A stretch of 64,000 nucleotides of DNA from Paenibacillus sp. FSL R5-0341. Lineage in GTDB: Bacteria; Bacillota; Bacilli; Paenibacillales; Paenibacillaceae. Below the pieces are notes generated by a model. That model was not told the DNA's origin and made no database searches. It saw nothing but the letters and a program-made list of their open reading frames with translations. Location of the stretch: the NCBI RefSeq assembly GCF_037975235.1, contig NZ_CP150241.1:3534001-3598000 (forward strand). The letters run 5' to 3'. Position 1 is the stretch's first letter. Every line of letters starts with the position of its first letter. Shown here piece after piece: positions 1 to 9,054 of this stretch. The translations under genes were made by a program, and so were the position numbers.

Positions 1-1879
1 GTCGCCAGATGATCTGTCCGGCCCGGTTTACATAAGATAAACGCTGATCTACATAAGCCTTAATCAGATCGGGTGCAACGACCTCCAACGTACCCGATCC
101 TTCAACACGTGGATATCCCGGTGCCGGTCTTCCACTCAGATCAAGCAGATAGGTCTGTCTTCTGTCCGATGCGGAAGCAAGGCCGTTTTTGTAATTGCCC
201 ACATCGCGATATACAAACTCCGTAAGCCTTCTACCGTTAGTTTCTGCAATTGCGTACACAGAGCCAATATAAGGCTGCTCCGGGTTAATCGCTTGCCCCA
301 GTGCATATCTCTGTTCGCCTAATTCGCGAATGTTATTATAAGCGGGTTGAATGATAAATGATCCTTGCGTATTAATGACACCGTAGATCGATTTGTAATC
401 CTCTGCTGTATTGACGATTGCTTGCCCGCCACTAAAAGGAAATGCCGATGAAAATTTGGGTTGAATGCGAATATTACCCCGTTCGTCGATGTACCCATAT
501 TTGCCCGAGGCCTCTTTTTGAAAAGCAAGCAGTCCATCTCCTAAAGGTCCCACATAAGCAAATGGATACGTCGCGAGCCGATGTCCATTGCGATTGATGA
601 GCGCATATTCATTGTCCTTGATCTGCACAACCGCTTTGCCATCTTGAAAATCGTTCGCTGACACGAACTGTGCCGGAATCACCTCATTGCCTGAGGCATC
701 CAGATAACCATACAGACTCACCGATCCATCTGTCTGACCAGGATTAGAATCGTAAAATAACGCTCGGCCGTCCTTCATATTCGAGATATACGAGTATGGA
801 CGTTTGGTCAGGACCGTGCCTTGTTCATTAATCATCTTAAATCCTTGAGAATCGATCACCATCGCCCGTTCTTCGGAAAAGGAATTGATGGAATCGTATA
901 CAGGTTGAACGACATACTGCCCCTGAAGATTAATCACACCAGCATGGCCGTCCTTCACAACTACAGCCAATCCATTGGGCTGAAACGCTTGCGCGTCATC
1001 CAGAACCGGCTCTAGCCGTACATGCCCCTGGGCATCCATATACCCCCAACGGGTCCCCCTCGTGGTTCGAACGGAGATCGGATATAACCATGTCGCAACC
1101 CGAGCATGACTTATAGGGACCATCGCCTGCTTAATTTTCTTTTCCAGTTCCAGCAACGCCTCTCGGGAAGGATACGCTTCCGGGAAACTGAGTGCCTTCT
1201 GAACGGAAACCAGTGCTGCCGGATACTGGCCTGCGTGGAACTGAGCATCCGCAAGGTAATACCAGTAGAAGATATAATCAGGGTAATGCTGAGTTAATTG
1301 CTCGTAATACTGCACCACTTTGGGATAATAGGTTTCATATACGTCCGGTGCAGGAACCCATTTCCCATTCTGCCAACGGATAATCTCCACACGATAGGCT
1401 TCCCCTGTGTCATGTATCCAGAGTGCAATCTCCACTTTCCCATCTCGGCCATGCGGACCAGGCATATCTATAATCTCTGCATAGCTATAATATAGATCGT
1501 CAGGGGCCAAATCTTTGAGTCCTGATTCCGTCCACTCATATACGGCAAGCTTAGACCAAATAGAACCAATCCGCCAACCGATAATGAGATTGTTCCTTGC
1601 CGTTGATGTTACAGGGGCTGCAGTCATTAAAGTCACCCCATACCCCAATCCCTTAATGAGTGCCATCTTGATCCAATGTGCTTGAACAAATTTCAGAATG
1701 AGCAAATACAGCTCACCATTCAACTGATAGACTGCAGCAATCTCCGGCATGCCGTCACCGGTAAGATCAGCCGCGTAGATCGCTGGATGTTGGACAGGTT
1801 TATCAATAGTGACGACCGTTGCACCAGCCGGAATATGTTGATTCACAATTTGCGTTAACAGCGGTTCGCTCATGGACAT
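1..1879 (-). CDS. WG-repeat protein (3' end outside window)
   Basis: The reading frame is open from an ATG at 1879, preceded by a GGGAGGAAA ribosome site, down to the window edge, giving at least 626 residues without a stop. The first ~150 residues look like an FG-GAP/VCBS-like part (for example DLTGDGMPEIAAVYQ). A short TPR-like stretch follows, then many ~45-residue WG-type repeats with the pattern G-Y-hydrophobic-D-x-x-G and Q-P-x-Y-D (GYMDAQGHVRLEPVLDDAQ, GYLDASGNEVIPAQF, GYIDERGNIRIQPKF). WG (KWG) repeats are thought to form beta-propeller-like or open binding surfaces; their role is not established. I see no signal peptide. A second ATG six bases inside (1873) is possible. It is transcribed separately from the upstream cassette, which ends in a terminator. 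Function unknown. Confidence 0.85.
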   Translation of the reverse strand, partial: MSMSEPLLTQIVNQHIPAGATVVTIDKPVQHPAIYAADLTGDGMPEIAAVYQLNGELYLLILKFVQAHWIKMALIKGLGYGVTLMTAAPVTSTARNNLIIGWRIGSIWSKLAVYEWTESGLKDLAPDDLYYSYAEIIDMPGPHGRDGKVEIALWIHDTGEAYRVEIIRWQNGKWVPAPDVYETYYPKVVQYYEQLTQHYPDYIFYWYYLADAQFHAGQYPAALVSVQKALSFPEAYPSREALLELEKKIKQAMVPISHARVATWLYPISVRTTRGTRWGYMDAQGHVRLEPVLDDAQAFQPNGLAVVVKDGHAGVINLQGQYVVQPVYDSINSFSEERAMVIDSQGFKMINEQGTVLTKRPYSYISNMKDGRALFYDSNPGQTDGSVSLYGYLDASGNEVIPAQFVSANDFQDGKAVVQIKDNEYALINRNGHRLATYPFAYVGPLGDGLLAFQKEASGKYGYIDERGNIRIQPKFSSAFPFSGGQAIVNTAEDYKSIYGVINTQGSFIIQPAYNNIRELGEQRYALGQAINPEQPYIGSVYAIAETNGRRLTEFVYRDVGNYKNGLASASDRRQTYLLDLSGRPAPGYPRVEGSGTLEVVAPDLIKAYVDQRLSYVNRAGQIIWR

Positions 1880-2052
1880 CTCAGTTTCCTCCCTTATGAC
1901 CGCATTCGCCTAATGGTATGCGTCATAAATCGGGATATGACATCAAAACGAATATAACTGAGAACAATTGAAATTCTCATCCTGTTTCTAAACAAACATC
2001 AAATGATGATATTTTTCGATCTGTAATACATCAAACTCCAAAATAGCAAAAA

Positions 2053-2089
2053 AAGATTTGCAGTGACCTTATGGTCTTCTGCAAATCTT
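2053..2089 (-). terminator. Rho-independent terminator of the MoxR/VWA cassette
   Basis: On the minus strand, arms AAGATTTGCAG and CTGCAAATCTT pair perfectly, with an inner GACC/GGTC pair, and a run of seven T follows. It lies ~75 bases after the last cassette gene and before the WG-repeat gene, so the six-gene cassette probably ends here. The rest of the 1880-2163 gap is AT-rich and shows no gene. Confidence 0.8.
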
Positions 2090-2163
2090 CTTATATTCTA
2101 TAATACATCTTATTTATTACATCATATCGCTTCATGTGCCTTCGCTTGGAATACTAACCAATA

Positions 2164-2460
2164 TTACGCCTCTTCTTGCACACTCAATTGTACATATTGG
2201 GTGAGACGACAATACTGAAATAACAGCAACTCTTCATTACCTTGTCCAAGAGCCACGCTACGCCCTTCCTTGATGAGTTGATTCAACAACTCATGCAAGA
2301 AAGTCATCTGCAACCGCGAGGATTCAGCTGCGAGCTGCTCAAGTACCTCAATATCCCGAATCGTAAACTGAGATAACCCACGTAGGAGCAACTCTTCCGA
2401 CCAGCCGCTAATTTTCTGCATGAACTGATTATGATCTTCCAAGTATTCCCATCCTTCCAT
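2164..2460 (-). CDS. Small uncharacterised protein, last gene of the cassette
   Basis: A 98-residue protein I do not recognise. It is acidic, leucine-rich and predicted mostly helical (for example LEQLAAESSRLQMTFLHELLNQL), with no membrane segment or cysteine motif. Its start overlaps the end of the SWIM gene by 32 bases in another frame, which argues for translational coupling and for membership in the cassette; the terminator at 2053-2089 follows it. The ribosome site is weak, so an internal start is possible (Met14, at 2421). It could be an accessory subunit of the MoxR/VWA system; this is inference from position only. Confidence 0.7.
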   Translation of the reverse strand: MEGWEYLEDHNQFMQKISGWSEELLLRGLSQFTIRDIEVLEQLAAESSRLQMTFLHELLNQLIKEGRSVALGQGNEELLLFQYCRLTQYVQLSVQEEA

Positions 2461-4249
2461 TGCCGATATCCAGTTTTAGACTGAGCACCGTTTGACCCTT
2501 CAGGAAACTGATCGGGCTAATCCGTTTGGATTCCACACGAACAAAGGCATAGAAGTGCTCAAGCGATTGGGAACCATATCCTGACTCCAGTCTTAGGATC
2601 ATCGTCTGCCAGTCTGTTGAATACGGGAGAGTGAGTGCCAATCGTTCTCCTTCGATACTCTCAACCGTCAGGACAAGCTCCTGTGTTTGTTTGACAAAGT
2701 TATGGTCCACGATTCGAGCAACTTTGATCACAGCCAATCGTTCTTTGGGAGCAGCAAACAAATCGAACGATCGCGATTCCTCTTGAAGTACAGACGTTAC
2801 ATCTTGCATGATTTTGCCCATATTCAACGCTTCCACACCCGTTCGAGGCAAAATAGCAAGCTTGGCACCTTCCCCGGAAGAGATCCGGCGCTCTTCATTC
2901 ACTTTAACGGAATGGAATTGAACTTCTTCACCCACGAACTGGCGAAAGGTCAGATTAGGTAACCATGGTGTGAATCCACCATAATGCTCTGTATACGAGA
3001 ACTGCTGATCATCATAATATACAGCACGTACATCGCTATAGGTGTACATTTCCTCATCATCGAAACAATAGAAGTAATAGGTAATTCCACGGAAACCGGA
3101 TCTTGTCTCCCACGCATCAGCCCCCAGTCCATACAGGTGAAGTGAAGGAACTGTATAGTATTTACTTCGAAAACTGCCAATGAGCTGACTCTGCTGAATG
3201 ACAGATACCTTTTCTTCTTCAAGAACCTGGAGTGCAAGATACAGATTGCTTACCCGATCCAACATGGATTGCATGGAGAAACGTATATGTCTGTTGAAAA
3301 ACAACTGTAGTTCCCCTTGTATCCCTCGTAAACTGCGTTCTATGTCAGGCAGTTTGCCACTATGAGCTGCGATTGCCAAGGTCTCCAGTTGTGCCATATA
3401 AGACTGAGGAAGACGGGCCAGTCCCGTCTTCAACAATCCTGCCAGCATCACGCGACATTCCTGCACCGTCTGCAGAGAGAACTTGGCTTCGTACACTCGT
3501 CCGCTTAATGCATCCGTATCATCCAGGCCTCTTAGTACCCGATATCGTAGCAAAGCTTCCAGCTTGGCCATCTTCCCAGCAGTCTGCGGCACTTTACAAA
3601 GTGCTTTTGCAAGGCTCGCTTCCTCCGTAAAAGATACCTCGATATTCTGGCTTGTCAGATGCACCGTAAGAAGCGAATCTTCGATGATCTTAATTTCTTC
3701 TGGGTATCTCAATCGGAAAACAACTTCCTCAATCATAGAAGAACTATATGACTTAATTAACACGGTAAGGTCAGACTCCGTCATCCAGCGGAAGCGAGAC
3801 TCGATCTCACGTGATACCGTATGCGGAACTTCGCTTGGACCGTCCACGTTTAATACTACGTTTGATACTGATACTTCTTTTGATGCGTCCGTCGAAGCAT
3901 TATTCGATATCCCTGAGTTCTTAGCCGGCACATGCTTTTCGTCTGCACTCATCGAATCCTCTGACGATTGTTCCCGTTGATCATATAGAATTGCAATCAG
4001 TACATGCTTGCAGATATGTTCTGCCGGGCAGGAGCATTCCCAATGATCCAGCGTATTTTCAAGCGTACAGTGTGTCCCGTCACTGAGCTGACAACTCACC
4101 GATGATGCATTCCATGTGTACGTTACACTTACACCATTGTCCAACTCTTTCAAAGACCTTTTGTACAGCCCCTTGTTGGCATAACGAATCAGATAATCCT
4201 CTGTACACAGCTTCGAAAAACTTCGGAATTTCTCCTTGAATCCACTCAC
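2429..4249 (-). CDS. SWIM zinc-finger protein (YehQ-like)
   Basis: A 606-residue protein with a SWIM zinc-binding motif near the N terminus: C72-x-C74 followed by C80-x-H82 in WECSCPAEHICKHV. SWIM fingers bind nucleic acid or protein partners. The remaining ~500 residues have no motif I recognise; residues ~100-140 are a low-complexity linker. The start is a GTG at 4249, two bases after the stop of the DUF4132 gene, with a poor ribosome site, so translation is probably coupled. E. coli YehQ, encoded beside yehP (VWA), yehM and yehL (MoxR), is also a SWIM protein, which fits the neighbours here. Molecular role unknown. Confidence 0.85.
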   Translation of the reverse strand: MSGFKEKFRSFSKLCTEDYLIRYANKGLYKRSLKELDNGVSVTYTWNASSVSCQLSDGTHCTLENTLDHWECSCPAEHICKHVLIAILYDQREQSSEDSMSADEKHVPAKNSGISNNASTDASKEVSVSNVVLNVDGPSEVPHTVSREIESRFRWMTESDLTVLIKSYSSSMIEEVVFRLRYPEEIKIIEDSLLTVHLTSQNIEVSFTEEASLAKALCKVPQTAGKMAKLEALLRYRVLRGLDDTDALSGRVYEAKFSLQTVQECRVMLAGLLKTGLARLPQSYMAQLETLAIAAHSGKLPDIERSLRGIQGELQLFFNRHIRFSMQSMLDRVSNLYLALQVLEEEKVSVIQQSQLIGSFRSKYYTVPSLHLYGLGADAWETRSGFRGITYYFYCFDDEEMYTYSDVRAVYYDDQQFSYTEHYGGFTPWLPNLTFRQFVGEEVQFHSVKVNEERRISSGEGAKLAILPRTGVEALNMGKIMQDVTSVLQEESRSFDLFAAPKERLAVIKVARIVDHNFVKQTQELVLTVESIEGERLALTLPYSTDWQTMILRLESGYGSQSLEHFYAFVRVESKRISPISFLKGQTVLSLKLDIGNGRMGILGRS

Positions 4250-4253
4250 GTCA

Positions 4254-7200
4254 TCAACGCCCCGTTGCTCTTAGAATATCGTAGATCGTTTCACTGAACA
4301 CGCGACCTGGAACGTTGCCCAGAGCAATGGATTTATTGTCACCATAATAATAATGTTGCTTGCTACTCGGTTTGAAGAAATGTAGGGATTCCAGTGTAAT
4401 ATCATCCAATCCCTCGTAATACGTGATGCTCGTACCGCTGAATTGCAATTCTGCAACAAGATCTCCGTACTCTTTATAAAATTCATGGTACCAGCCGCCG
4501 TCCTGTGCCGGTCCTTTGATCCATCCATATTTCTCCAGTGCTTTAGGGAATGCCGTTGGCGAGAAATCAGACTCGGGCAGATGATCGTATTCATTCTTCG
4601 TTTTATCCTCATCTTCTGGCTGGTGAATTTCACGATTCAATTGCTCGAATGGCTGCTTGATCTCGTAATCCTCCAACTGCGTTGTCCAACCTTCAAGGGT
4701 AGCCTGATCCAATTCCAGCGGGTGTATAAGTCCCACCTGCGCACCTGAAGGCAGATCAACCTCATCCTCGTCCACTGTATTGAATGTGCCATCCTCCATA
4801 TAGCGGAACGTGCTGATCAGAGCGCCATCCTCATACGTTCCCCAGATCAGACCAACAGCAAATTTCTGCATAATTACATTTTGTACAAAAAGGGCTTTCC
4901 ACTCATCAGCAGACCATAGACGTTGTTTGGACAATGACTCTTCCAGACGCTGTGCCTGAATGCTAACCATGGATTTGAGATCTTTTTTCAGTTGCGTGAA
5001 ACGTGCCTTGGACTGCGCTGCCAATTCAGGATCATCTTTCTGTGCAGGAGCAGGCAGACTCTTCACGGATTTGCCTGTTTCTTCATTTAAGACAACGACT
5101 TGCAAGTCTCCATTCACCTTAATCAGGAATGAGCGCTCTCCGTAACTAAGCTGCATGGTTCCTTTTTCATCAAAACCAAGTGTGGTGACCAGACGATCCT
5201 CCAGTTGTTCCGAGGTAAGTCCCATATTATCGGCTGCAAGCTGCAACGCTTCTTCTGCTGCACCTTTCACCTGACGGTTCTTCACGCCACGTTTGATCTT
5301 GTCAATCGCCATAAGAGCAGATGGATCTTTCAGATAAGCGAGCACTTTCACAGCATCTGCAGCAATCGCGCCGCGGCTATTTTCTGTCCATTCCTTAATT
5401 TGCGGAGCTAAAATATTTACAATCTGAATATCGCCAAAGAGTGCGGATACATACATCACCCATTTCTCTTTTGCAGGAGCACCTTCCTGAATCCAGACCT
5501 GGAGCAGCTCACTTGCAAAACGAGCGAGAGATGCCTCACTTACGTAATCTCGTAATTCATTCAACCGTTCATTAGGACCGGATGTATGATCCAATGATTG
5601 GACCAAAGCATACTGCTTAATCCGATTATCTAAAGGCTGATTGTCTTCAATACGTATCAGTGAAGGGAGATCTTTTAGGGACAACCAGCTCAGTCTCGAC
5701 AACTTTTTGGCATCTGCCTGATCAGCGAGTGCAGCATGGGCATACTCTGGACTTAAATCTGCGGTATCCAGCAGAATTTGGATCAAGCTCTTCCACTCAT
5801 CGGACTTCTCTTTCTTCAAAAGTTCACCGTACAGCTCCTTGCTGTTTTCCAGACTGCGGATCGCGGTCAAAGCCATCTCTTTAATCGACACTTTTTTCTC
5901 GGAGAGATATACGAGTGTATACAAGTCCTGATCAGGTATCCGGTTGAATTCGGCTAAGGCCACACCGTTGGCCTTTTTGGACGAATCCTGCAATCCGGCA
6001 CGAATCGCTTCAGCCAGTTGTTTCTTCGTTAGCTCATCCCGCTGTTCAAAGGTAATTTCCAGAATCAAAATACGCGTATCCGTTGGCAGTTTCTTGTACT
6101 GTGTCAGCGCATAGTCCAGATTCTGCTGAATGATTCGGCGGTATTCGTCATGTGGCATGGATCTGTATCTATAGTCGGTCATGCCATTGAGAGAGAGCAG
6201 ACTGGTTAGCAATTTCTCTCGTTGTACCTCAGGATCTTGTCCATAACGTTGAAGCAGTTTCTCTCCACTAAAAGCGTATGAATTGTACATGTCTGAGACA
6301 ATATCCAGCGTCCAATCGGGATGGGTGGTCAGGATTGCGAATCTGCGCATTGCCTCCGACTCCAAGGGTAAGAAACTGATGCTTATCAGATTGTGAATAC
6401 GCTTTTTATCCCGATTCAGGTTATTAAACAGACCACGACTATTCGAGTCCTCCCAGTATTCCTCAAGGGTGTTTTCCCCACTTAAGTATCTAGCAATCGC
6501 AAGTCCTTGACGCCCCCCATCCAAAGGATGCCGAAGAGCGTTGAATACCGCTTGCTCCAGTGCCCCTTCCGCATTGGGCAAGGTCAATCCCTGATCATCC
6601 ATGAATTTCTGAATGCAAAGTTTGAGGAATGGCGGTTTGATAATCTCATATGCTCGAATCGCTTGTTCAGGATGATTCGCGATCGCAGATTGTAGCATGT
6701 TCCAGGATATCGTGTACGAATTAAGCTCGTCCCGCATCATTTCAACCAACTGGTAAGGCTCATCCAGAGGCACAAGTCCAGCAAGCAGATCATTGGGACT
6801 CTTCGCTCTAGGGTCCATACTCAGCAAGTAACGGCGAACTTCGAGTGGGTAAATCTCGTGTAATTGATGTATTGTGTGAAGCAGAACATGTCCAATCTCA
6901 CTGTTCGTATCAAGGAACCGTTGTTTACCTCCACTAATGTTAATCAGGTACAGCAAGGCACTGCTCACTAGTACCATAGTTTGATGGAACACCGTGTGTG
7001 AACATTGCTCTTTTGGAGAGAAAGACGTATTGGGATAAACCTCAGCTATGAGCTGACTACGCTTCTCCTTGAGGAATTCATCCTTCAATTCCTGGGAAGA
7101 TCCGTTATGCTTCCCTTGAATATTACCGACCACTACAGGTTCAATCAACGTATGTAGCTCGTCCCGCAACTTATCTGGATCATTAGCCATCACATGTTGA

Positions 7201-7811
7201 AACAACACGGGTAACGATTGAACAGAAGATTGAACCTCTGCAAGATGAGAGGCCGTGTCACTGAGTTTTGAATATAGTTGTAGCAGCATTAACGCATTGA
7301 TTACATCTCGATAATCCCCCTGGGTGTCAGCCTTTTTGGAATCAAAAAGCCACTGGGCACGCTTTAATTTGCTCTTTAATTCAGCCGAAATTTCGTTCTC
7401 GCCCGCAAACTGTTTGATCTTCTCCAACCGGCCCAACAACCCACCCATGCGATCAGCGCTTTTGCTCTTCCCGCTCAATCCGTAGGCTTCTGAATCATTT
7501 CCCATACAGACAGTAAAAGCATCCGTTCTCCATGAACTTCTTTTGGAATAATTGGATTCCAGATATATCACAATAGCCCCGGCCCGGTAAAAGATATCTC
7601 CATCGTCTTTTTTGGCGAGCTTCATAAGCAGATCAATTGTTTGATACACATAATGACTCGAATTTCCCATCATATCCGGGAATTTGTCTGTCGTTCCCAA
7701 TACATAATCAATAATTTCGGAGCTTCGGTCTGTTTTTAATGAATACTCGTTTGAACAGGTCACTGCGAATTTCTCCACCAAAGTTTCTACTGCGCGGTCT
7801 GCGGTAAGCAT
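4254..7811 (-). CDS. DUF4132 giant protein (MolR/YehI-like)
   Basis: A 1185-residue, mostly alpha-helical protein, probably with HEAT-like repeats in the middle (alternating short helices around residues 500-860, for example KVLAYLKDPSALMAIDKIKRG). It carries a C-terminal DUF4132 region, where aromatic-rich GWYHEFYKEYGDLVAELQF and the following YYEGLDDITLESLHFF are typical. E. coli YehI/MolR is about 1200 residues and sits beside the same partner families. The ATG at 7811 is chosen because a GAGGAG ribosome site sits nine bases upstream; a longer in-frame start at 7850 would run back into the VWA gene and through that ribosome site. Its activity is unknown. Given the MoxR and VWA partners it may be the scaffold or client of an ATP-driven remodelling complex, which is inference. 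Confidence 0.85.
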   Translation of the reverse strand: MLTADRAVETLVEKFAVTCSNEYSLKTDRSSEIIDYVLGTTDKFPDMMGNSSHYVYQTIDLLMKLAKKDDGDIFYRAGAIVIYLESNYSKRSSWRTDAFTVCMGNDSEAYGLSGKSKSADRMGGLLGRLEKIKQFAGENEISAELKSKLKRAQWLFDSKKADTQGDYRDVINALMLLQLYSKLSDTASHLAEVQSSVQSLPVLFQHVMANDPDKLRDELHTLIEPVVVGNIQGKHNGSSQELKDEFLKEKRSQLIAEVYPNTSFSPKEQCSHTVFHQTMVLVSSALLYLINISGGKQRFLDTNSEIGHVLLHTIHQLHEIYPLEVRRYLLSMDPRAKSPNDLLAGLVPLDEPYQLVEMMRDELNSYTISWNMLQSAIANHPEQAIRAYEIIKPPFLKLCIQKFMDDQGLTLPNAEGALEQAVFNALRHPLDGGRQGLAIARYLSGENTLEEYWEDSNSRGLFNNLNRDKKRIHNLISISFLPLESEAMRRFAILTTHPDWTLDIVSDMYNSYAFSGEKLLQRYGQDPEVQREKLLTSLLSLNGMTDYRYRSMPHDEYRRIIQQNLDYALTQYKKLPTDTRILILEITFEQRDELTKKQLAEAIRAGLQDSSKKANGVALAEFNRIPDQDLYTLVYLSEKKVSIKEMALTAIRSLENSKELYGELLKKEKSDEWKSLIQILLDTADLSPEYAHAALADQADAKKLSRLSWLSLKDLPSLIRIEDNQPLDNRIKQYALVQSLDHTSGPNERLNELRDYVSEASLARFASELLQVWIQEGAPAKEKWVMYVSALFGDIQIVNILAPQIKEWTENSRGAIAADAVKVLAYLKDPSALMAIDKIKRGVKNRQVKGAAEEALQLAADNMGLTSEQLEDRLVTTLGFDEKGTMQLSYGERSFLIKVNGDLQVVVLNEETGKSVKSLPAPAQKDDPELAAQSKARFTQLKKDLKSMVSIQAQRLEESLSKQRLWSADEWKALFVQNVIMQKFAVGLIWGTYEDGALISTFRYMEDGTFNTVDEDEVDLPSGAQVGLIHPLELDQATLEGWTTQLEDYEIKQPFEQLNREIHQPEDEDKTKNEYDHLPESDFSPTAFPKALEKYGWIKGPAQDGGWYHEFYKEYGDLVAELQFSGTSITYYEGLDDITLESLHFFKPSSKQHYYYGDNKSIALGNVPGRVFSETIYDILRATGR

Positions 7812-7830
7812 TACACATTCCTCCTCAAAT

Positions 7831-9054
7831 TTAAGTGATGATCTCGCCAATCCAATCTGCCAACTCGTTTGGGGTAATTGCTGCTACATGAGCGCCCATA
7901 TTCGTTAAGGTCTGTGCTGCATGTTTGTTATAGACTGAATCCCCGTTAAAATCGAGTGCGGTGAGAACCAGTAGCTTGCATCCTGCATCGATGATATCTT
8001 TACAGGCTTTGTACATCTGCGCAATCGGGTAACCTTCCTCCAGATCACTGACCAGAATAAAGATGGTTTTGCCCGGATTATCGATTAGCGTCTCGCCATA
8101 ACGCAACGCTTTGGTAATATGTGTTCCCCCGCCGAGCTGTACATTCATGAGCACATCTACGGGGTCTTCCAGCCTGTCGCTCAGATCAACAACTTGCGTA
8201 TCAAATATGAATAATTTCGTACGTAGCGCATTTAAGCGATAGAAGATGCTCGCCATTACCGAACTGTAGATGACTGAATCCAGCATACTGCCACTTTCGT
8301 CAACACCAATGATGATGTTCCACTTGTTATGGGGCTGTATACTCCCATCGAAATACAGACGATCAATTACAAACCTGCGCTTGTTTTTATCGTAATTCTT
8401 CAGGTTCTTGGTGATGGTTCGCTTGAAATTCAGATTGCGTAAGGATCGTACTGAACTCGAGGTATAGCGACTGCGTTTGCCCATGATACTGGCTCGGGTC
8501 TGAGATTCCAGCTTGCTGCGCAGCTCCTCAACTACGGTTCGTACGATCTCCTTGGCGCTCTTTAACACCTCACCCTTCATCCGTCCTTTGAATTGCATAA
8601 TGTTCTTGAGCAGATTCATGTTGGGTTCAAGGGATTCAAGCAACTTTTTGTCCGTTAATAATTCTGTCAGACCATAGCGGTCAAGCGCCTGTTTCTCCAA
8701 TATTTCTACTGTTGGTTTGGGAAATAGGTCCCTGACTTTGTGCAACCATTTCGGTACAGTCAGGTTAGATGCACCGCGTCCTCCCTCTTTTCGGTAACCT
8801 TGTTCTTCACCGTACTCACGGTTATACAGATAACCCAGAATCTCATCCATTTCCGTATATTGAAATTCACCCGAAGTGTATTGATCTGTATTACACAACC
8901 CTTCTTCGGCGGATTCACCGAGAATCAGACGCCATCGATTCAAGGTTTCAGTAGAATGATGATCTCCTCGGTTGCTTCCATCCGGATTGGAAGTTTTGTC
9001 CGTTTCTCCGGTTTCTTCCGTTATCCGATTCGCTTCATTCATATTAGCTTCCAT
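7831..9054 (-). CDS. VWA-domain protein (YehP-like), MoxR partner
   Basis: A 407-residue protein. Residues ~245-400 form a von Willebrand factor A domain with an intact metal-ion adhesion site: DESGS at 252-256, the threonine in GGGT at 311, and SDLEE at 336-340. The N-terminal 240 residues are charged and helical. VWA proteins of this type work with MoxR AAA+ ATPases (the RavA-ViaA pair is the studied example), binding Mg2+ and a protein target. The ATG at 9054 follows AAGGAG by eight bases; the gene overlaps the DUF5682 gene by 16 bases. Cytoplasmic, with no signal peptide. Confidence 0.9.
   Translation of the reverse strand: MEANMNEANRITEETGETDKTSNPDGSNRGDHHSTETLNRWRLILGESAEEGLCNTDQYTSGEFQYTEMDEILGYLYNREYGEEQGYRKEGGRGASNLTVPKWLHKVRDLFPKPTVEILEKQALDRYGLTELLTDKKLLESLEPNMNLLKNIMQFKGRMKGEVLKSAKEIVRTVVEELRSKLESQTRASIMGKRSRYTSSSVRSLRNLNFKRTITKNLKNYDKNKRRFVIDRLYFDGSIQPHNKWNIIIGVDESGSMLDSVIYSSVMASIFYRLNALRTKLFIFDTQVVDLSDRLEDPVDVLMNVQLGGGTHITKALRYGETLIDNPGKTIFILVSDLEEGYPIAQMYKACKDIIDAGCKLLVLTALDFNGDSVYNKHAAQTLTNMGAHVAAITPNELADWIGEIIT

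Noticed and set aside
319..537. 72-residue minus-strand frame as a separate gene
   Set aside because: It lies in another frame inside the long WG-repeat gene and has no ribosome site.
3483..3980. 165-residue plus-strand frame
   Set aside because: It is the antisense shadow of the SWIM gene, with no promoter or ribosome site.
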